This document shows, piece by piece, positions 5,710 through 6,762 of a DNA stretch of 6,762 nucleotides. Position numbers and translations under genes: made by a program. The number at the start of each line of letters is the position of its first letter. Within the stretch, counting starts at the first letter, position 1. This stretch comes from an uncultured Moheibacter sp. (GTDB lineage: Bacteria > Bacteroidota > Bacteroidia > Flavobacteriales > Weeksellaceae): NCBI GenBank assembly GCA_937875605.1, contig CALLXZ010000300.1, forward strand, positions 1 to 6,762, written 5' to 3'. Under the pieces are notes generated by a model. It was not told the DNA's origin, ran no database searches, and worked only from the letters and a program-made list of their open reading frames with translations.

Positions 5710-5732
5710 TTAACTTCTCATTTCGAAGTTAA
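5710..5732. promoter_or_regulatory. Inverted repeat overlapping the -33 region of the SDR gene promoter; candidate operator
   Basis: TTAACTTC (5710-5717) and GAAGTTAA (5725-5732) are perfect 8-bp arms around TCATTTC. The dyad axis is about 30 bp before the predicted transcription start, so a bound protein would cover the -33 region. A further direct copy of the half-site, AATTAACTT, lies at 5676-5684, exactly 32 bp before the one at 5708-5716. A hairpin terminator for the preceding gene is the alternative, but what follows is AAAAATTTTAT and not a T-tract. Confidence 0.45.
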
Positions 5733-5738
5733 AAATTT

Positions 5739-5746
5739 TATCTTCG
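5739..5746 (+). promoter_or_regulatory. -7 element placing the SDR transcript start at or next to its ATG
   Basis: TATCTTCG fits the TAnnTTCG variant of the Bacteroidetes -7 element and ends only four bases before the ATG at 5751. With the usual distance of 5-8 bases from -7 to the transcription start, the mRNA would begin within a few bases of the start codon. No consensus TTG is found at -33. Confidence 0.55.
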
Positions 5747-5750
5747 CAAA

Positions 5751-6758
5751 ATGGTTTTTGTAACAGGTGCGACGGGTCTCATTGGAAGTTATTTATTGCT
5801 GGAATTATCCCGAAGAGGAAAAAAAATACGGGCGATGAAACGAGCTAATTCTCCTTTGGAATCTGTCCAAGAACTGTTCGAAGAATTTTCCGGTTTGGAT
5901 GCATTTCAAAAAATTGAATGGATAGAAACTGATCTGCTTGATATTCCTTCTCTTATGGAAGCTTTATCTGGAATCGAAACCATTTATCATACAGCTGCCT
6001 CCGTTGGTTTTGATGACCGTTCCCGAAGCCTTATACACGAAATAAATGTGACGGGAACAGAGAATTTAGTCAATCTTGCTATCTCACTGGAAATTCCCGA
6101 ATTTATCTACATAAGTTCGATCGCTGTTTTGGACAAACTTCCTCATGAAAATTGGGTTACTGAAAATTCAAAATGGGATCCGGAGCGACCTCATTCCGAA
6201 TATGCAATTTCCAAGAAAAAAGGAGAAATGACAGTTTGGCGTGGCTCTCAGGAAGGACTAAACGTTTTGGTAGCTTATCCGTCAGTAGTCATCGGAAGTC
6301 AAAACGGAAGTCGCGCAAGTGAAAAATTATTTGAATTATCCTTAAAAAAGAAAGCATATGCTTCGCATGGATTGACCGGCTATGTAGATGTACGTGATGT
6401 CGCATTTTGCCTGACGGAGTTAGTAGAGCAGGAAAAATGGAACCAACTCTTTCTTCTCACTTCGGAAGATAAATCCTTTTTGGAAATATTTGATTTAGTG
6501 CGAAAAAAACGTAATTTAAGTCCTACGAAAGTTCTTTCGAAAAGCAAATTAAAATTTGTTAGATTTATTTCTCAATTCAGCAAATGGTTCGGAGGTCCTT
6601 ACATGAGCAAATCGAGTTATTTGGCGCTTACGGGAAATTCCCGTTATTCAAACCAAAAGATAAAAGATACGATTAGAATTGAATTCATTCCGGTGGAAGA
6701 ATCCTTGGATTTTCATTCCAAACGATACGAAAATAAACTCAAATCAATTACTCCTTAA
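5751..6758 (+). CDS. Extended short-chain dehydrogenase/reductase, NAD-dependent epimerase/dehydratase family
   Basis: Encodes 335 residues, complete, a typical length for extended SDRs. The N-terminal Rossmann fold has the dinucleotide-binding motif GATGLIG (6-12) right after the first strand. The family's HTAA motif is at 80-83 (HTAASVG), the active-site strand YISSIAV (S122/S123) supplies the catalytic Ser, and Y151-x3-K155 (YAISK) is the catalytic pair. YPSVVIG (176-182) and GYVDVRDVA (210-218) are further landmarks seen in dihydroflavonol-reductase/3-beta-HSD-like members. The C-terminal part (about 250-335) is basic and variable and sets the substrate, which cannot be told from sequence. 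The enzyme is probably cytoplasmic and NAD(P)-dependent. The start is secure: an in-frame TAA at 5730-5732 leaves no upstream ATG, and the GxxGxxG motif sits at the expected distance. The gene is transcribed alone from its own promoter. Confidence 0.9.
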   Translation: MVFVTGATGLIGSYLLLELSRRGKKIRAMKRANSPLESVQELFEEFSGLDAFQKIEWIETDLLDIPSLMEALSGIETIYHTAASVGFDDRSRSLIHEINVTGTENLVNLAISLEIPEFIYISSIAVLDKLPHENWVTENSKWDPERPHSEYAISKKKGEMTVWRGSQEGLNVLVAYPSVVIGSQNGSRASEKLFELSLKKKAYASHGLTGYVDVRDVAFCLTELVEQEKWNQLFLLTSEDKSFLEIFDLVRKKRNLSPTKVLSKSKLKFVRFISQFSKWFGGPYMSKSSYLALTGNSRYSNQKIKDTIRIEFIPVEESLDFHSKRYENKLKSITP

Positions 6759-6762
6759 ATAT

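Overview
The window is AT-rich, has short intergenic gaps and lacks clear Shine-Dalgarno sequences. Several starts are preceded by Bacteroidetes-type -7 elements (TAnnTTTG or the TAnnTTCG variant). One protein ends in a type A type IX secretion (T9SS) sorting domain. Together these point to a member of the Flavobacteriia, probably close to Chryseobacterium and relatives. The genus is an inference from protein style, not from a marker gene. All confident genes are on the + strand.

Layout, left to right. (1) At 3-725 lies the 3' part of a membrane-anchored AraC-type regulator whose sensor half is cut off by the window edge. A strong palindrome follows directly after its stop. (2) At 849-2216 lies a secreted protein with a signal peptide, two tandem copies of a roughly 170-residue beta-rich module each framed by cysteines, and a T9SS sorting domain. 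It ends at a good intrinsic terminator. (3) At 2217-2576 is a 360-bp gene-free stretch holding the terminator, a nested dyad, a promoter and an approximately 150-nt structured leader. The leader has two hairpins that both show CCTAAC in the loop, plus a 28-codon upstream reading frame. (4) At 2577-4972 are three tandem, diverged paralogues encoding secreted proteins of 249-267 residues, 23 and 18 bp apart, closed by a strong terminator. This is clearly one operon. (5) At 5045-5623 is a small cytoplasmic protein with two CxxC pairs, likely zinc-binding, and with its own promoter just after the terminator. (6) At 5751-6758 is an extended short-chain dehydrogenase/reductase (NAD-dependent epimerase type) whose -7 element lies so close to the ATG that its transcript is probably leaderless or nearly so.

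The least explained part is the paralogue operon together with its leader. The three proteins share an N-terminal 'QVGIxT..P...LDVNGD' segment, a short collagen-like Gly/Pro linker and a beta-rich C-terminal domain with exactly two conserved cysteines. Their function is not recognised. The layered structure upstream (dyad, promoter, twin hairpins, short ORF) suggests that their expression is controlled, possibly after transcription starts. The AraC-type regulator and the T9SS protein fit a cell-surface or envelope theme, but nothing in the sequence proves that they act on the operon.
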